Numbered from the stretch's first letter, positions 41,628 to 51,550 are shown. The stretch is DNA of 64,000 nt from Desulfoglaeba alkanexedens ALDC (GCF_005377625.1 NZ_CP040098.1:620001-684000), one strand, 5' to 3'. Notes: a model not told the origin generated them from the sequence alone. Program-made: numbers and translations.

Positions 41628-43865
41628 CTAGAAGCCCTTGTAGGGGTTCGGGCCGACTTCTTCGAGCCTTGCGGCGAACTCGTCCAGAAGCTTGGGCAGG
41701 TTGGCGTAATCGATGATCGAACAGGTTTCGAACCGCACCCGATCCGATTCCAGCACGAGCCGGTCCAGCGTTTCCTTGACCTTGCTGAGCCGGATATTGG
41801 CCAGCTCGCTGCCCTTGATGAAGTGGCACTGGTAGTTTTCCCCGTGCTGGCAGCCCAGCAACAGCACCCCGTCGATCCCCTTGGACAGTGCGTCGGCGAC
41901 CCAGATGAGGTTCATGGAGCCCAGGCACCGGAGCGGAATGACGCGGACCCACGGATTGTAGGTCATCTTGCGGAGTCCTGCCATGTCCAGCGCCGGGTAG
42001 GCGTCGTTTTCGCAAGCCAGCACCAGGATGCGCGGCTTTTCCTCGTCTTCTTCCGGAACTTCTATGGACTTGATCATGTCGCCGATCATGCCCACCGAAT
42101 AGTTTTTGAAGGAAATGATGCGTTCCGGACACGCCCCCATGCACACACCGCACCGCCGGCAACGGGTCGGATGGGGAATCGGATTCCCTTTTTCGTCTTC
42201 GTTGATGGCGCCGAAGGGACACTCTTCCGTGCAACGCTTGCACTGCGTGCAACGCTGCATGAAAAATTCAGGAAAGCTGAGGTCCCCAGTCCGCGGATGG
42301 ACGGCTTTCCCCTGGGAAACCAGCTCCACGCACTGGATGGCCTTCATGGCCGCACCCGCACCGTCCTCGGCGGCTGCTGCCACTCCCATGGAACGGCGGA
42401 CGCAACCCGCTGCGTAGATACCGGTCCGCCGAGTTTCGTAGGGAAAGCAGATGAAGTTAGAATCCGGGAATCCGTAGCGCAGCGCGGGAAGTTCCGGGCC
42501 CTGGCGGTAATCCAGGTTGAGGAGATCCGAAACGCGGATCACGTCCAGCGGCACATCCAGGTCTTCTTCCGTCTTGGCCTCGCCTTCCTGCTTTTCCAGG
42601 CGAGCCTTCATTTTCGCGTAATCTTCACCGAAGGCCGTTACGGGCACCATGCCGGTCGCCAGGACCACCATATCCAGGTTCTCGAGAACCACCGTTTCGC
42701 CGAGCAGTTCGTCCAGAGCTTCCACCGTGATCCCGGCTCCGTCGGTCTTGACTTCGGGATCCTGGCACCGGATGAAGATCACCCCTTCCTGTTGCGCCTT
42801 CCGGTAGAAGTCTTCGGCCTGCCCCGGCGTCCTCATTTCCTTGTAGACCATGAACACGTTGGCCTCGGGGTTGTACTCCTTGATGGTACAGGCCTGTTTC
42901 AGAGCCGTCAGACAACACACACTGGAGCAGTAGGGCAAGTGTTTGGGGTCTCTCTGGCCGGCGCACTGGAGAAACGCCACGTTCTTCACTTCCGCTCCGT
43001 CGCTCGGCCGGCGTATTTCGCACTTCTGCTGCATTTCTTCAAACATGGTGTTGGTGATCACATCGGGGGACCGGCCGAATCCGAGCTTCGGGTCGAGCTT
43101 ATTCGGATCGTACGGCTTCCAGCCCGCGGCGAGAACCACGGCGCCCACCCGATGTTCAGCGGTGCCGCCGTTGGTCTTTACGGTCACCTTGAACACCCCG
43201 GGGCCGCCCACGGTCTTTTCCACCTTGGCGCCAGTGTAGACGGTGATGTTCTTATCGTCTTTGACAGCCTGGATAAGTTCCTGGATGTTGTTGGCCGTTA
43301 CGTCTTTGTAGGGGAAAGTAACCTGTTTCGCCACCTTCTTCTGGAAACCGCCCAGTTCGTTTTCCTTTTCCAGCAGGATCGCCTTGAACCCGGCTCTACT
43401 GGTTTCCAGGGCCGCGGAAAGCCCGCTGATGCCGCCGCCCACCACCAGAATGTCCTTCGAGATTTCTTCTTCGGGCATGAAAGGCTCAGGAAGCTCCATC
43501 TTGTTGATCTTGGCAGAGGCCATGCGGATATAGTCTTCCGCCATCATCTGAGTGTCTTCGTCGCCGGGCTTCTGGCTCCAGGCCACCTGCTCCCGAAGGT
43601 TCACCCGCTCCACGATACAACCGGGGAACGAAAAGACATCGGTCATGACCCGGGACGAACACGCCGCAATCATCACCGTGTTCACGCCCTCGCCCTCGAT
43701 GTCGGCCTTGATGAGCGCCGCGCCTTCCCGGCTGCACAGGTTGGGGTGGTTCTTGCAAAGAGGGATCTTGCATTCCTTGGTCACCACACCCGCGAGCTGC
43801 TCCACGTCGAGGGCTTCTCCGATGCCACATCCCGTACAAATATAGGCTGCAATCTTTTTTTCCAT
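41628..43865 (-). CDS. qmoB: QmoB, HdrA/MvhD-like subunit of the Qmo complex
   Basis: A 745-residue flavin/Fe-S protein. FAD binding is in ILVVGGGISGLSAALETSRA near residue 140. The ferredoxin domain has CTQCKRCTEECPFGAI and CRRCGVCMGACPERII near 540-590. The last 130 residues are an MvhD-like domain (RILVLACENDAYPALDMAGL, VLLLGCQHGENYQC). QmoB sits between quinone-side QmoC and QmoA. It starts 4 bases after the qmoA stop. Confidence 0.96.
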   Translation of the reverse strand: MEKKIAAYICTGCGIGEALDVEQLAGVVTKECKIPLCKNHPNLCSREGAALIKADIEGEGVNTVMIAACSSRVMTDVFSFPGCIVERVNLREQVAWSQKPGDEDTQMMAEDYIRMASAKINKMELPEPFMPEEEISKDILVVGGGISGLSAALETSRAGFKAILLEKENELGGFQKKVAKQVTFPYKDVTANNIQELIQAVKDDKNITVYTGAKVEKTVGGPGVFKVTVKTNGGTAEHRVGAVVLAAGWKPYDPNKLDPKLGFGRSPDVITNTMFEEMQQKCEIRRPSDGAEVKNVAFLQCAGQRDPKHLPYCSSVCCLTALKQACTIKEYNPEANVFMVYKEMRTPGQAEDFYRKAQQEGVIFIRCQDPEVKTDGAGITVEALDELLGETVVLENLDMVVLATGMVPVTAFGEDYAKMKARLEKQEGEAKTEEDLDVPLDVIRVSDLLNLDYRQGPELPALRYGFPDSNFICFPYETRRTGIYAAGCVRRSMGVAAAAEDGAGAAMKAIQCVELVSQGKAVHPRTGDLSFPEFFMQRCTQCKRCTEECPFGAINEDEKGNPIPHPTRCRRCGVCMGACPERIISFKNYSVGMIGDMIKSIEVPEEDEEKPRILVLACENDAYPALDMAGLRKMTYNPWVRVIPLRCLGSMNLIWVADALSKGIDGVLLLGCQHGENYQCHFIKGSELANIRLSKVKETLDRLVLESDRVRFETCSIIDYANLPKLLDEFAARLEEVGPNPYKGF

Positions 43866-43869
43866 TGAG

Positions 43870-45132
43870 TTACCTCCTCGCGATGGACTGGATGGCTTTC
43901 AGTGCGGCAGCCGTGCCGTCGGCGACGGATTCCGCAACACCAACCGGAGTCCGCGTACAACCTGCGGCGTATATTCCGGGCATGGCGTTCATGGCGGCCA
44001 CAAAACCATAATCGTCGTAAGGAACCGGCGTCGGAACGCGTTCCGAAGCCGTGTTGGGCACCATGCCGGTGGCAAGCACCACCAGATCCACCGGAATCTC
44101 CTGCAGCTCTTCGGTCATGGTGTTTTCCACTCGACAGACCAGGCTCTTCGTAGCGCCGTCCTCTTCAATCTTCGCAACCTTCCCCTTGAAGAAGACCACC
44201 CCGGCGTCTTCCTTCACCTTCGCGTAGAAGTCTTCCAGCCGGTCAGTGGCGCGGATGTCGATGTAGAAGAAGTAAATCCTGGCATCCGGATACTGCTCCC
44301 GCACGTAGGTCACCTGCTTGAGGGACGCAAGGCAGCAAATACCAGAACAGTACGGCAGGTGGTTTTCGTCCCGCGAACCGGCACACTGGATGAAAGCCAC
44401 CGACTCGGGCGGCTTGCCGTCCGACGGGCGAAGGATCTTCCCCTGGGTGGGTCCGTTCCAGGACGCCAATCGCTCCATCATCACATTGGTGATGACGTTC
44501 GGATATCGACCGGCTCCATAGTTGGTGAGCTTGCTCGAATCATACGGCTTCCAGCCGGTCGCCCACACGATGCTTCCAACCTTGAGGTCCACCGATCTGG
44601 GCTGCATGTCGAGATCGATCGCGTCGTACGGACAGGCTTCCTTCACCTTCTGCGCTTCGGGGCTCTTCACCAGAGACGGATCGAGGACATAACGCATGGG
44701 GAAGGCCAGATCGTGGGGAAGATACGCGGCCTTGATCGTGTCCATGCCGTAGTTGAAAGGATTCGGGATCTCAAGGCTGCAGGCTTCGGCGCATTTGCCG
44801 CAGGCCGTGCATTTCTCATTGACGTAACGGGGATTGATCTTCACCGTCACATCGAAATCCCCGGCGGCCCCGGTCACCCTTTCCACCTCCGCCAGAGTGA
44901 AAAACCGCACCCGCGGATTATCCTTGATGCGGCGGAAGTTGATTTCAAGCCCGCAGTAGGGCGGACACAACTTGGGGAAGTAGTGGTGGAACTGCGCGAC
45001 CCGGCCCCCGAGGTAGGGATTCCGTTCCACTAGGATAACGTCGTAGCCCGCTTCGGCTGCTTCGATCGCGGCCGTGAGCCCGCTCATGCCACCCCCGACC
45101 ACCAGAATGCTTTGAGTCACCGTGTTCGCCAT
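43870..45132 (-). CDS. qmoA: QmoA, HdrA-like flavoprotein of the Qmo complex
   Basis: A 420-residue HdrA-like flavoprotein. It starts with SILVVGGGMSGLTAAIEAAE, has LCPPYCGLEINFRRIK, one cluster motif CTACGKCAEAC and ends with GIYAAGCTRTPVGVAESVAD, the FAD-binding tail. GAGGAGG lies 7 bases before the ATG at 45132; a longer frame to 45267 would add 45 unrelated residues. It is the first gene of the operon that links the quinone pool to sulfate reduction. Confidence 0.96.
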   Translation of the reverse strand: MANTVTQSILVVGGGMSGLTAAIEAAEAGYDVILVERNPYLGGRVAQFHHYFPKLCPPYCGLEINFRRIKDNPRVRFFTLAEVERVTGAAGDFDVTVKINPRYVNEKCTACGKCAEACSLEIPNPFNYGMDTIKAAYLPHDLAFPMRYVLDPSLVKSPEAQKVKEACPYDAIDLDMQPRSVDLKVGSIVWATGWKPYDSSKLTNYGAGRYPNVITNVMMERLASWNGPTQGKILRPSDGKPPESVAFIQCAGSRDENHLPYCSGICCLASLKQVTYVREQYPDARIYFFYIDIRATDRLEDFYAKVKEDAGVVFFKGKVAKIEEDGATKSLVCRVENTMTEELQEIPVDLVVLATGMVPNTASERVPTPVPYDDYGFVAAMNAMPGIYAAGCTRTPVGVAESVADGTAAALKAIQSIARR

Positions 45133-45638
45133 GCTCGTCCTCCTCAATATATGCTGAAGTGTCCTTGAACCCGCCAGAGCGTAGGCAAGGCTTGCCATCA
45201 TGCGTAAACCATGAGATGGGCGCAGGAGTTGACAGGCACTTTCCGGGTGGTTTGTGCTCATGTGCATCTATACACAAACAGACCCGCTCACGCAAACAAA
45301 AAGATGGCGGAAACCCTATGACGGCAAAGACCGATCCCAAAATCCATGCAAGCCTCCTTCCGGTCCTCCGGGCCGTTCAGGCAGGAGGGGTTGTGAAAAA
45401 AAGATCAGTCCAACCCTCTTCCCTCTTGCAAAAAAGGCGAGCGTCACTTAATGGTAACATCCGCAAGCCTTGGCCCATCCCCGCTCCATGCCGGCGGAGA
45501 CAGCGAGCCGGGCTTCCGGGGCCGGAAGGACTCCAATACAGGCGGGGTCGCGACCGGCCGCCATCGGTTTATGCCGCGTCTCGAAGAACGCGACCTTTTC
45601 CGCGTAATCCCTGGAACACGAACGACAGATGGAGTGCC
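45133..45638. other. Region upstream of qmoA, no gene seen
   Basis: The half next to qmoA must hold its promoter, but no convincing -35/-10 pair stands out. The middle is AT-rich with short A runs (near 45390-45435). No CDS is supported. Confidence 0.5.
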
Positions 45639-45836
45639 ATGATGGACGAAAAGCAAGAAAAGAAATGGTTGGGCCCGCTCATCAAGATGATGCTCTCGCT
45701 GGCTATACTTTTTCCACTCTACGCTCTGCTCTACATCACGTTCCCGGCTTCAGTGGTGGCCTTTTACGTCATCGCGGCCGCCCTCTTCGCCGCCTTCGCT
45801 CCCTGGGACGAACTGAAGCGCAGGTTTCTTTCGTGA
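45639..45836 (+). CDS. Small two-helix membrane protein, 65 aa
   Basis: A 65-residue protein with a charged start (MMDEKQEKKWLGP) and two predicted membrane helices (LIKMMLSLAILFPLYALLY and ASVVAFYVIAAALFAAFA), ending in a basic tail (DELKRRFLS). GGAG lies 5 bases before the ATG. Family unknown. The second ATG at 45642 is an alternative start. Confidence 0.65.
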   Translation: MMDEKQEKKWLGPLIKMMLSLAILFPLYALLYITFPASVVAFYVIAAALFAAFAPWDELKRRFLS

Positions 45837-46362
45837 ACGGCGGCCCTTTGAGAAGGACAACGAGGTATTGCCTGTTTCCACCCTGTTCCCAAGCTTCACC
45901 ATCCACCTTGTTCCCAAGCTCCAGCTTGGGAACACAACTGTGCTGAAGCTCCAGCTTCGATTCCCATGAGGCCGTACCCAAGCCAGAGCTTGGTAACGAG
46001 GGGAAAATGGGGCACCTGTAGGAGGCCCGCCCTCGGGCCGATGAGGCGGGGCATAGGGGTTTGTTCATCGCGGCTGAGGCGCCGCTCCTGCAACGGCTCA
46101 TGCCCTGTAGGAGCCGGCTTGCCGGCGACCAGCGTCAACGGGGCATTACCGGTTTTACGGGTCGCGGGCAAGCCCGCTCCTACAAGAACAAGGATCCTCA
46201 GGTCCTGACTAGCATGAACTTGTTTTTGGACACGCTCTTTCCGTTTTCCCGAAACCATCGGACCGACCGCAGGGAGGCCCAAGCGCGCGGCATGTCTCAT
46301 GGAGCAGGCATGCGCCGTGACGGCACTTCCTCCGGCCTGTAGACACAGAGGTTGAACTCATC
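45837..46362. repeat. Intergenic repeats: CCAAGCT palindromes and TAGGAGC elements
   Basis: Copies of the GTTCCCAAGCTCCAGCTTGGGAAC palindrome lie near 45888-45935. A second family, of the form TGTAGGAGCCGGCTTGCCGG then CGACC, lies at 46016-46195 in inverted pairs around GGTTTTACGGGTCGCGGGCA. No gene is seen before the start of the baeRF gene. Confidence 0.8.
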
Positions 46363-47523
46363 ATGAAGATCATAGACCCGTCCCTTTTCGAGAATCTGTC
46401 CCAGAGAAGAGCCCCCGAAGACTCGTGGATCCTCAGCGTTTACGTGAACCTGGATCCCGCACTCCGAGGGAACCGTCGGGGAGGCTACAAACTCGTCGTC
46501 GAGAGACTCCTCAAGGACCTCGAAAACCAGATAGACGACGAAGCAAAGCGGGAACACTTCCGCGAAGACGCGGAATGGGTCCGCCGCCAGGTGAACCTCC
46601 ACATCCCCGGCGGGAAGAGCTTTGTGCTCTTCTGCGACGTTTCCGACGGCTTCACCTTCGTGGAAGACCTTCCCGTGAGGGTCGCCAGCGGCGCCTGGTA
46701 CGGGAAGACCCCTTACGTCCGCCCGCTCCTCGAGGCCTGGCGGGAATACGAGCGCTACGGTGTGGTTCTCGTGGACCGGGAAAAGGCTCGCCTCCTGGTG
46801 CTTTCCGTGGGCCAGGTGGAAGAAGTGGATGAAGCCTTCCAGACGCCCGCGGTCAAGCACCGGCGCACCTCGGGCTCCGATCACATGCGCTCCCAGATGG
46901 TGTTCCAGAGGCGTGCGGCCACATGGAGCAACTGGTTTCTCAAGGAGGTTGGAGATAAGGTCCACGACATGCTGGCCGTCCACGATATCGACCGCATCCT
47001 GCTTGCCGGCCCTGAAGAAATCACCGCCGAACTGGAACGCCTCCTGCCCAAGGCCGTAGCCTCCCGCGTCGTGGGACGCCTCCGGCTGCCCATTTCGGCG
47101 AAGCCCGACGAAGTGCTGGAAGCCGCGCTGCCGGTCATTCAGGAACTGGAAGAACAGGAATCGCTGCTGTTGGTGGAAGACCTGGTCACCGTGGCGCGAA
47201 AGACGGAGAATGCCCCCAAGGCCGTGACGGGCCTCAACTCCACCCTGAACGCCGTAAACCAGGGGCGGGTCTTTCAACTGGTCATCCTCCCTGAACATCG
47301 CATGCCCGGTTTCCATTGCCCCGGCTGCGGCGTGCTCCTGGATCACGCCCCACCGGAAGGCGCGTGCCCCTACTGCTCCAAGCCCCTTGAACCCACCGAC
47401 GACATCATCTGGCTGGCTTCCGAGCGGGTCTTGAGCATGGGAGGAAAAGTCGAAGAGGTGCGTGGCGAGGAAGCCCGCGCGGCGCTCCAATCCGCAGGGG
47501 GCATCGGAGCGTATTTGCGTTGA
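46363..47523 (+). CDS. baeRF-type protein (bacterial archaeo-eukaryotic release factor-like)
   Basis: A 386-residue protein resembling the family of bacterial homologues of eRF1/Vms1 (baeRF, family 10-like). It opens with SILSVYVNLDP-like ILSVYVNLDPALRGNRRGG, has RYGVVLVDREKARLLVLSVG in the middle and ends with a zinc knuckle (CPGCGVLLDHAPPEGACPYC). Such proteins are thought to act on stalled ribosomes, by analogy with peptidyl-tRNA hydrolases; proof is lacking here. The start has only weak GAGG upstream. Confidence 0.8.
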   Translation: MKIIDPSLFENLSQRRAPEDSWILSVYVNLDPALRGNRRGGYKLVVERLLKDLENQIDDEAKREHFREDAEWVRRQVNLHIPGGKSFVLFCDVSDGFTFVEDLPVRVASGAWYGKTPYVRPLLEAWREYERYGVVLVDREKARLLVLSVGQVEEVDEAFQTPAVKHRRTSGSDHMRSQMVFQRRAATWSNWFLKEVGDKVHDMLAVHDIDRILLAGPEEITAELERLLPKAVASRVVGRLRLPISAKPDEVLEAALPVIQELEEQESLLLVEDLVTVARKTENAPKAVTGLNSTLNAVNQGRVFQLVILPEHRMPGFHCPGCGVLLDHAPPEGACPYCSKPLEPTDDIIWLASERVLSMGGKVEEVRGEEARAALQSAGGIGAYLR

Positions 47524-47754
47524 AGCGCTTCGGCAAAAAAACGAAGGTCGAAAAATCCCCCTCTCCCCCTCTCCCCCTCCCCTTAATCCCCTCCCACAAG
47601 GGGAGGGGAAACAGAACTTGGCATCAAATATTACGTCTATTCCCCTCGTTCCCAAGCTCCAGCTTGGGAACGCCCTCACCGAAGCTGGAGCTTCTGCACG
47701 GTTGTGTTCCCAAGCTGGAGCTTGGGAACAAGAAGAAAACTTCCGTGAAAAAGC
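47524..47754. repeat. Intergenic palindromic repeats
   Basis: Contains the C/G-rich element with TTAATCCCCTCCCACAAGGG at 47560-47607 and two CCAAGCTnnAGCTTGG palindromes (near 47649 and 47706). No gene is seen. Confidence 0.8.
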
Positions 47755-47784
47755 AAAGCCCGGGTCGAAAGACCCGGGCTTTTT
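47755..47784. terminator. Bidirectional terminator after the porin gene
   Basis: AAAGCCCGGGTC, loop GAAA, GACCCGGGCTTTTT: a perfect 12-base stem flanked by A and T runs on either side. Confidence 0.92.
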
Positions 47785-47813
47785 ACGTTCAGACGGTCAG
47801 GTTAAGCGCCGGC

Positions 47814-49190
47814 CTAGAATTTCCACTGCAGCCGCGCACCCAGTTCGTAGGCGTCATCGTCGTCATTGTTGGTCTTGTAGGCGTCATCAGCAAAGAGATA
47901 CGCACCCACGAGGCGCAGTTCCAAGCCGTCCACCACGCCTTGATCAAGGAAGAAGTTCACTTCGTGACCCACCGTATCATCCTTGTCGCCGTTCTCATCG
48001 GACACGACGTCTTCGGAGGTCATCACATAGTAGTAATTAAAGGTCAGCTTGGTTTCTTCCAGGGCCTGCCAGGACGTACCGGCCGTGAGCACAAACAGGT
48101 TGGTCGGATGGTCGGCGGCATAGTAGGCGCCCTGATCGATGGACTGTTCGGCGTCGAAACCAACTTCGGTGTCCACGTCCAGCGTACCATCTAAGCCGAG
48201 AATCACCGACCAAGCGCCGTCATAGCCATCCGGGTAGACGAAATAGTCGATATCGTCGTCGTTATCGTCGTCACCGGAGGTGTAGAAGCCGCCGAGAGTG
48301 AACGTGAAAGCCTCCCAATAGAATTCACCCATGGCTTCCACCATCCAGCCCTTGTAGTCACCGGAGCCGCTATCGGTACCTAACTCGTAATCGTAGCTTC
48401 CGAAGTTCTTGATGAAGTTGACGTAGGCGTTCATCCAGTCGGTTTTGTAGCCGATGTTGGCACCCAGGTTGAACAGGTCATTGTCTGTCACATCACCGGC
48501 ATCATTGAGGTCGAACACCCCGTCCAACATCGCGCCTTCCTCCGCAAAGTGCTCGACACCCGCGTTGTCGCGCGCATGCTGCCAGAAGCCGGTGAGCGAT
48601 CCGTAAATCGGTCCGCCGCCCTCGTACTTCAGTTCCAGGAAGAAATCGTCCATGTCTTCCGATTCGTCGTAGGCATCTTCGTTGATAGCGGCGATGTAGC
48701 CCAGAGTCACCCCGATGGGATCGAAGTTGGTGCGGAAAACCGCGCCCGAGGCGTCATCGTCGAACACCCAGCCTTCCATGAGGGCGATGCCCTGCACACC
48801 GATCGAAGCGCGAACCTCCGTGTTCGGAATGTTGAAGTCCAGGTAGACGTTCTTCATTTCCAGGTTCGTGGCGTCTGCGCCGATATCGCCGCCGCCGTGA
48901 CGGCCGTACTTGTCGCTTTCATCACCCCACGCCGTGTCCGCCTCCCACTTGGTCACGAGCTGCAGGTTTTCGCTTCCCACAAAGGTGAAGTAAATGCGGA
49001 GGCGTTGATCGAACCAGTTGCCCTTGTCGTCCGTATCGCCGTAACCGTCATCGTTGCCGTCGACCAAGTTCTCGTTGTGCACCCAGCGCGCCCGGTACAT
49101 ACCGCCGTACTTGAAGTCCACAGCGAAGGCCGGCGCCGCCACGGCCACCGCCGCACACAACGCCACCAGGACCACCAGAAATCGCTTCAT
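47814..49190 (-). CDS. Outer-membrane porin-like beta-barrel protein
   Basis: A 458-residue secreted protein with a signal peptide (MKRFLVVLVALCAAVAVAAP then AFA). The mature protein is rich in alternating strands with Tyr, Trp and acidic loops (FKYGGMYRARWVHNENLVDG, many Asp-rich loops such as SGDDDNDDDIDYF). It ends in a C-terminal phenylalanine (ARLQWKF), a barrel-insertion signal. It resembles the porins of sulfate-reducing Desulfobacterota; substrate unknown. The ATG at 49190 follows GGAGGAGAGAG. The Asp-rich loops may bind calcium. Confidence 0.86.
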   Translation of the reverse strand: MKRFLVVLVALCAAVAVAAPAFAVDFKYGGMYRARWVHNENLVDGNDDGYGDTDDKGNWFDQRLRIYFTFVGSENLQLVTKWEADTAWGDESDKYGRHGGGDIGADATNLEMKNVYLDFNIPNTEVRASIGVQGIALMEGWVFDDDASGAVFRTNFDPIGVTLGYIAAINEDAYDESEDMDDFFLELKYEGGGPIYGSLTGFWQHARDNAGVEHFAEEGAMLDGVFDLNDAGDVTDNDLFNLGANIGYKTDWMNAYVNFIKNFGSYDYELGTDSGSGDYKGWMVEAMGEFYWEAFTFTLGGFYTSGDDDNDDDIDYFVYPDGYDGAWSVILGLDGTLDVDTEVGFDAEQSIDQGAYYAADHPTNLFVLTAGTSWQALEETKLTFNYYYVMTSEDVVSDENGDKDDTVGHEVNFFLDQGVVDGLELRLVGAYLFADDAYKTNNDDDDAYELGARLQWKF

Positions 49191-49804
49191 CTCTCTCCTC
49201 CATTGGTGATGCGTTGAAATCATGGTGTCGATTCGTTGCAAGCCCCTCTAGCCGAACGTTCCCTCATCTCTCCGCTACCGACGCCTCTCACCCCCTTTCG
49301 GCCGCTTGAACCCCCCGGGTCTTGGGACAGGTCTACGGACACACACCCCAACCCATTGTAGTTACGCTGCACCCCTAACCCAAAAGATGCGCCTATGTCA
49401 ACAGAAAAACCATAACATCTCAATAACTGAAGATAAACCGTCTGGATTCGGCCTTTCGCCGGAATGACGAAACAACCCAATCCCCCCCGTCATTTCAGTA
49501 AAACCTGTCCCGGACCCGAGCCGGGAGCCGGAATCCATTACCTTGCTGCAGAAATTGGTCACCCCCACTCGTGAAAATCATCCCCTCTCCACCCAGTGGG
49601 GGGAGAGGGTCAGGGTGAGGGGGGTGTATTTTCACGGTAAAAGACACCTGCGCTTTTGGCTTGCCATAAATTCCTACTTACGGCTAGTCTTCTTTGGAAA
49701 CCCCAACGCGGCGCCGGCGACATCCCGCGCCTCCTACCGCGAGGCCAACGCGGACGGCGCCCCGGACCTATGGACAAGGCCATTTCGAGGGAGGCAGACA
49801 GCTC
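49191..49804. other. Intergenic region with dispersed repeats
   Basis: The porin promoter should be next to 49190, but no clear boxes are seen. A REP-like pair with GCCGGAATGACG lies near 49455-49535. A third family (CCCCACTCGTGAAAATCATC, then CCACCCAGTGGGGGGAGAGG and GTGTATTTTCACGG) lies at 49560-49641, with a second copy near 63010. No gene is supported. Confidence 0.7.
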
Positions 49805-51550
49805 ATGCGTAACAACCATGGTTTCATCCCTTTCCTTTTTCTGGCAATGCTGGTCCTCTTCGGATCCTTCCGCCAGGCTCCGCACGTGCAAGCGGCCGAA
49901 CCGGAAGACCCTGTGCGCGTGGCGATCCTTCCGTTTTCCATGCACACCCCGCCGGATCTCTCGTATCTGCAAGACGGCATCTGGGAAATGCTGGCTTCCA
50001 GGCTGGCCTGGGAAGGCAAGGTCCAGGTCGTGCCGAAGTCTCAGATCCAGAACACCCTGGGAAGCCTAAGCGGCGACCTGTCGCAGGACGCGGCCTTGAA
50101 CATCGGCCGGTCGCTGGAGGCCGATTACGTTCTCTTCGGCAGCGTGACGGCTCTCGGCCAGGCGGTGAGCCTGGACGCCAAGATGGCCGGTACGGAGCCC
50201 GGGGCGGAGCCCTTGAGTTTCCACACTCAGAGCGGAACGCTCGACCAGCTTATCCCGGCGGTCAGCAACTTCGCCCAGGACATCAACCGCAAGCTTTTCG
50301 GGCGAGCACCCGCCGCCGTAGCCGCCGCAACCGTTGACACCTCGCCGTCCAATGTCAACCCGGAATCCCTGATTCCGGACATGATGCTCCAGGGCGCTTC
50401 CATTTCCTATCTCAACCCCAACTTCGTCGAAGTGAATCCCGATGAAGCCCTGACCGGCCAGGGGCTCTGGCGAAGCCAGACCTTCAAAGAAACGATCATC
50501 TCCATCGATGTGGGAGACCTGGACGGCGACGGTTCGCAGGAACTGGTGACCGCCTCACCGGACCGGCTGGCCGTCTACCGGCGGGTGGCCCAGGGACTTC
50601 AACTCGTCCTGGAACATCGGGCCGACAAGATGGAACGTTTCGTGTGGGTCTCGACGGTGGACCTGGACGGCGACGGCAGGGACGAGGTGGTCCTCACGAA
50701 CATGCGGACCGTCAACAGCCCGCAGGCATCTTCGGAAAAGGTCAGCGGAAGACAGCACACCGAGGAGTTCCCCGCCTCCAAGGTCTTTTCGCTGCAAGGA
50801 ACGGCGCTCAAAACCCTGGCGGACCGGCAGCCATTCTACCTCAACGCCGTGCACATCCCCAAGCGGGGTAAGATCCTTCTCGGCCAGAAACCCGGCCCCA
50901 ATACCGAATTGTTCGATCCCGAAATATACCACATACAACTCAGAGGCTCCGAACTGGTCCCCATTGCGCCGTTTCACCTCCCGCAGCACTGCAACGTCTT
51001 CAACTTCGTCGTAGCGGACATCAACGGAGACGGCTCCGATGAGACGGCGTTCATCTCTTCGGACAACCGACTCGTTCTCCTGGATTCGGCGGGAAGCCCC
51101 ATCTGGCGGAGCCGCCAGCGGTTCGGCGCCACAACCAACGTGCTGGCAGGCAAGGTCACGGACCTGCGTTACAACCAAATCGATTACTTCTACGTTCCGA
51201 CGAGAATCCTCGTGACCGATCTCAATCGAGACGCCATCCCCGAACTGGTGGTCAACCGGAGTCCGGACTACAGCGCGTTCCTTCCCCAGGGCTTCAAGTA
51301 CTTCGAAGCGGGTGAAATCGTCTCTTACAGCTGGGATCAGCTGGGCATGGTGGAAAACTGGAAAACCCGCGAAATGCAGGGGATGCTGACGAGCCTGGCG
51401 CTAGGAGACCTCAACGATGACGGGACGCCCGAACTCATTGCAAGCCTCGTGACCGGCCAGGATCTCACGAAGCTTTGGGAATCCAAGAGCACCATTTTCA
51501 GCTACGACCTCAACGTGAAAAGGGCCGAAAAGACTGCACAGAAGCCCTGA
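49805..51550 (+). CDS. FG-GAP/VCBS repeat propeller protein
   Basis: A 581-residue secreted protein. After a signal peptide (FIPFLFLAMLVLFGSF) comes a domain like the periplasmic N-terminus of CsgG/TolB-type proteins (VRVAILPFSMHTPPDLSYLQ, QDGIWEMLASRLAWEG). Five propeller repeats with calcium-binding loops follow (DLDGDGSQELVT, DLDGDGRDEVVLT, DINGDGSDETAFI, DLNRDAIPELVVN, DLNDDGTPELIAS). Such proteins are extracellular or outer-membrane associated; the role is unknown. The ATG at 49805 has GGGAGG about 12 bases upstream. Confidence 0.8.
   Translation: MRNNHGFIPFLFLAMLVLFGSFRQAPHVQAAEPEDPVRVAILPFSMHTPPDLSYLQDGIWEMLASRLAWEGKVQVVPKSQIQNTLGSLSGDLSQDAALNIGRSLEADYVLFGSVTALGQAVSLDAKMAGTEPGAEPLSFHTQSGTLDQLIPAVSNFAQDINRKLFGRAPAAVAAATVDTSPSNVNPESLIPDMMLQGASISYLNPNFVEVNPDEALTGQGLWRSQTFKETIISIDVGDLDGDGSQELVTASPDRLAVYRRVAQGLQLVLEHRADKMERFVWVSTVDLDGDGRDEVVLTNMRTVNSPQASSEKVSGRQHTEEFPASKVFSLQGTALKTLADRQPFYLNAVHIPKRGKILLGQKPGPNTELFDPEIYHIQLRGSELVPIAPFHLPQHCNVFNFVVADINGDGSDETAFISSDNRLVLLDSAGSPIWRSRQRFGATTNVLAGKVTDLRYNQIDYFYVPTRILVTDLNRDAIPELVVNRSPDYSAFLPQGFKYFEAGEIVSYSWDQLGMVENWKTREMQGMLTSLALGDLNDDGTPELIASLVTGQDLTKLWESKSTIFSYDLNVKRAEKTAQKP

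Noticed and set aside
41571-43868. A 765-codon open frame on the plus strand
   Set aside because: Fully antisense to qmoB, with no domain; the Fe-S and FAD motifs of qmoB are on the minus strand.
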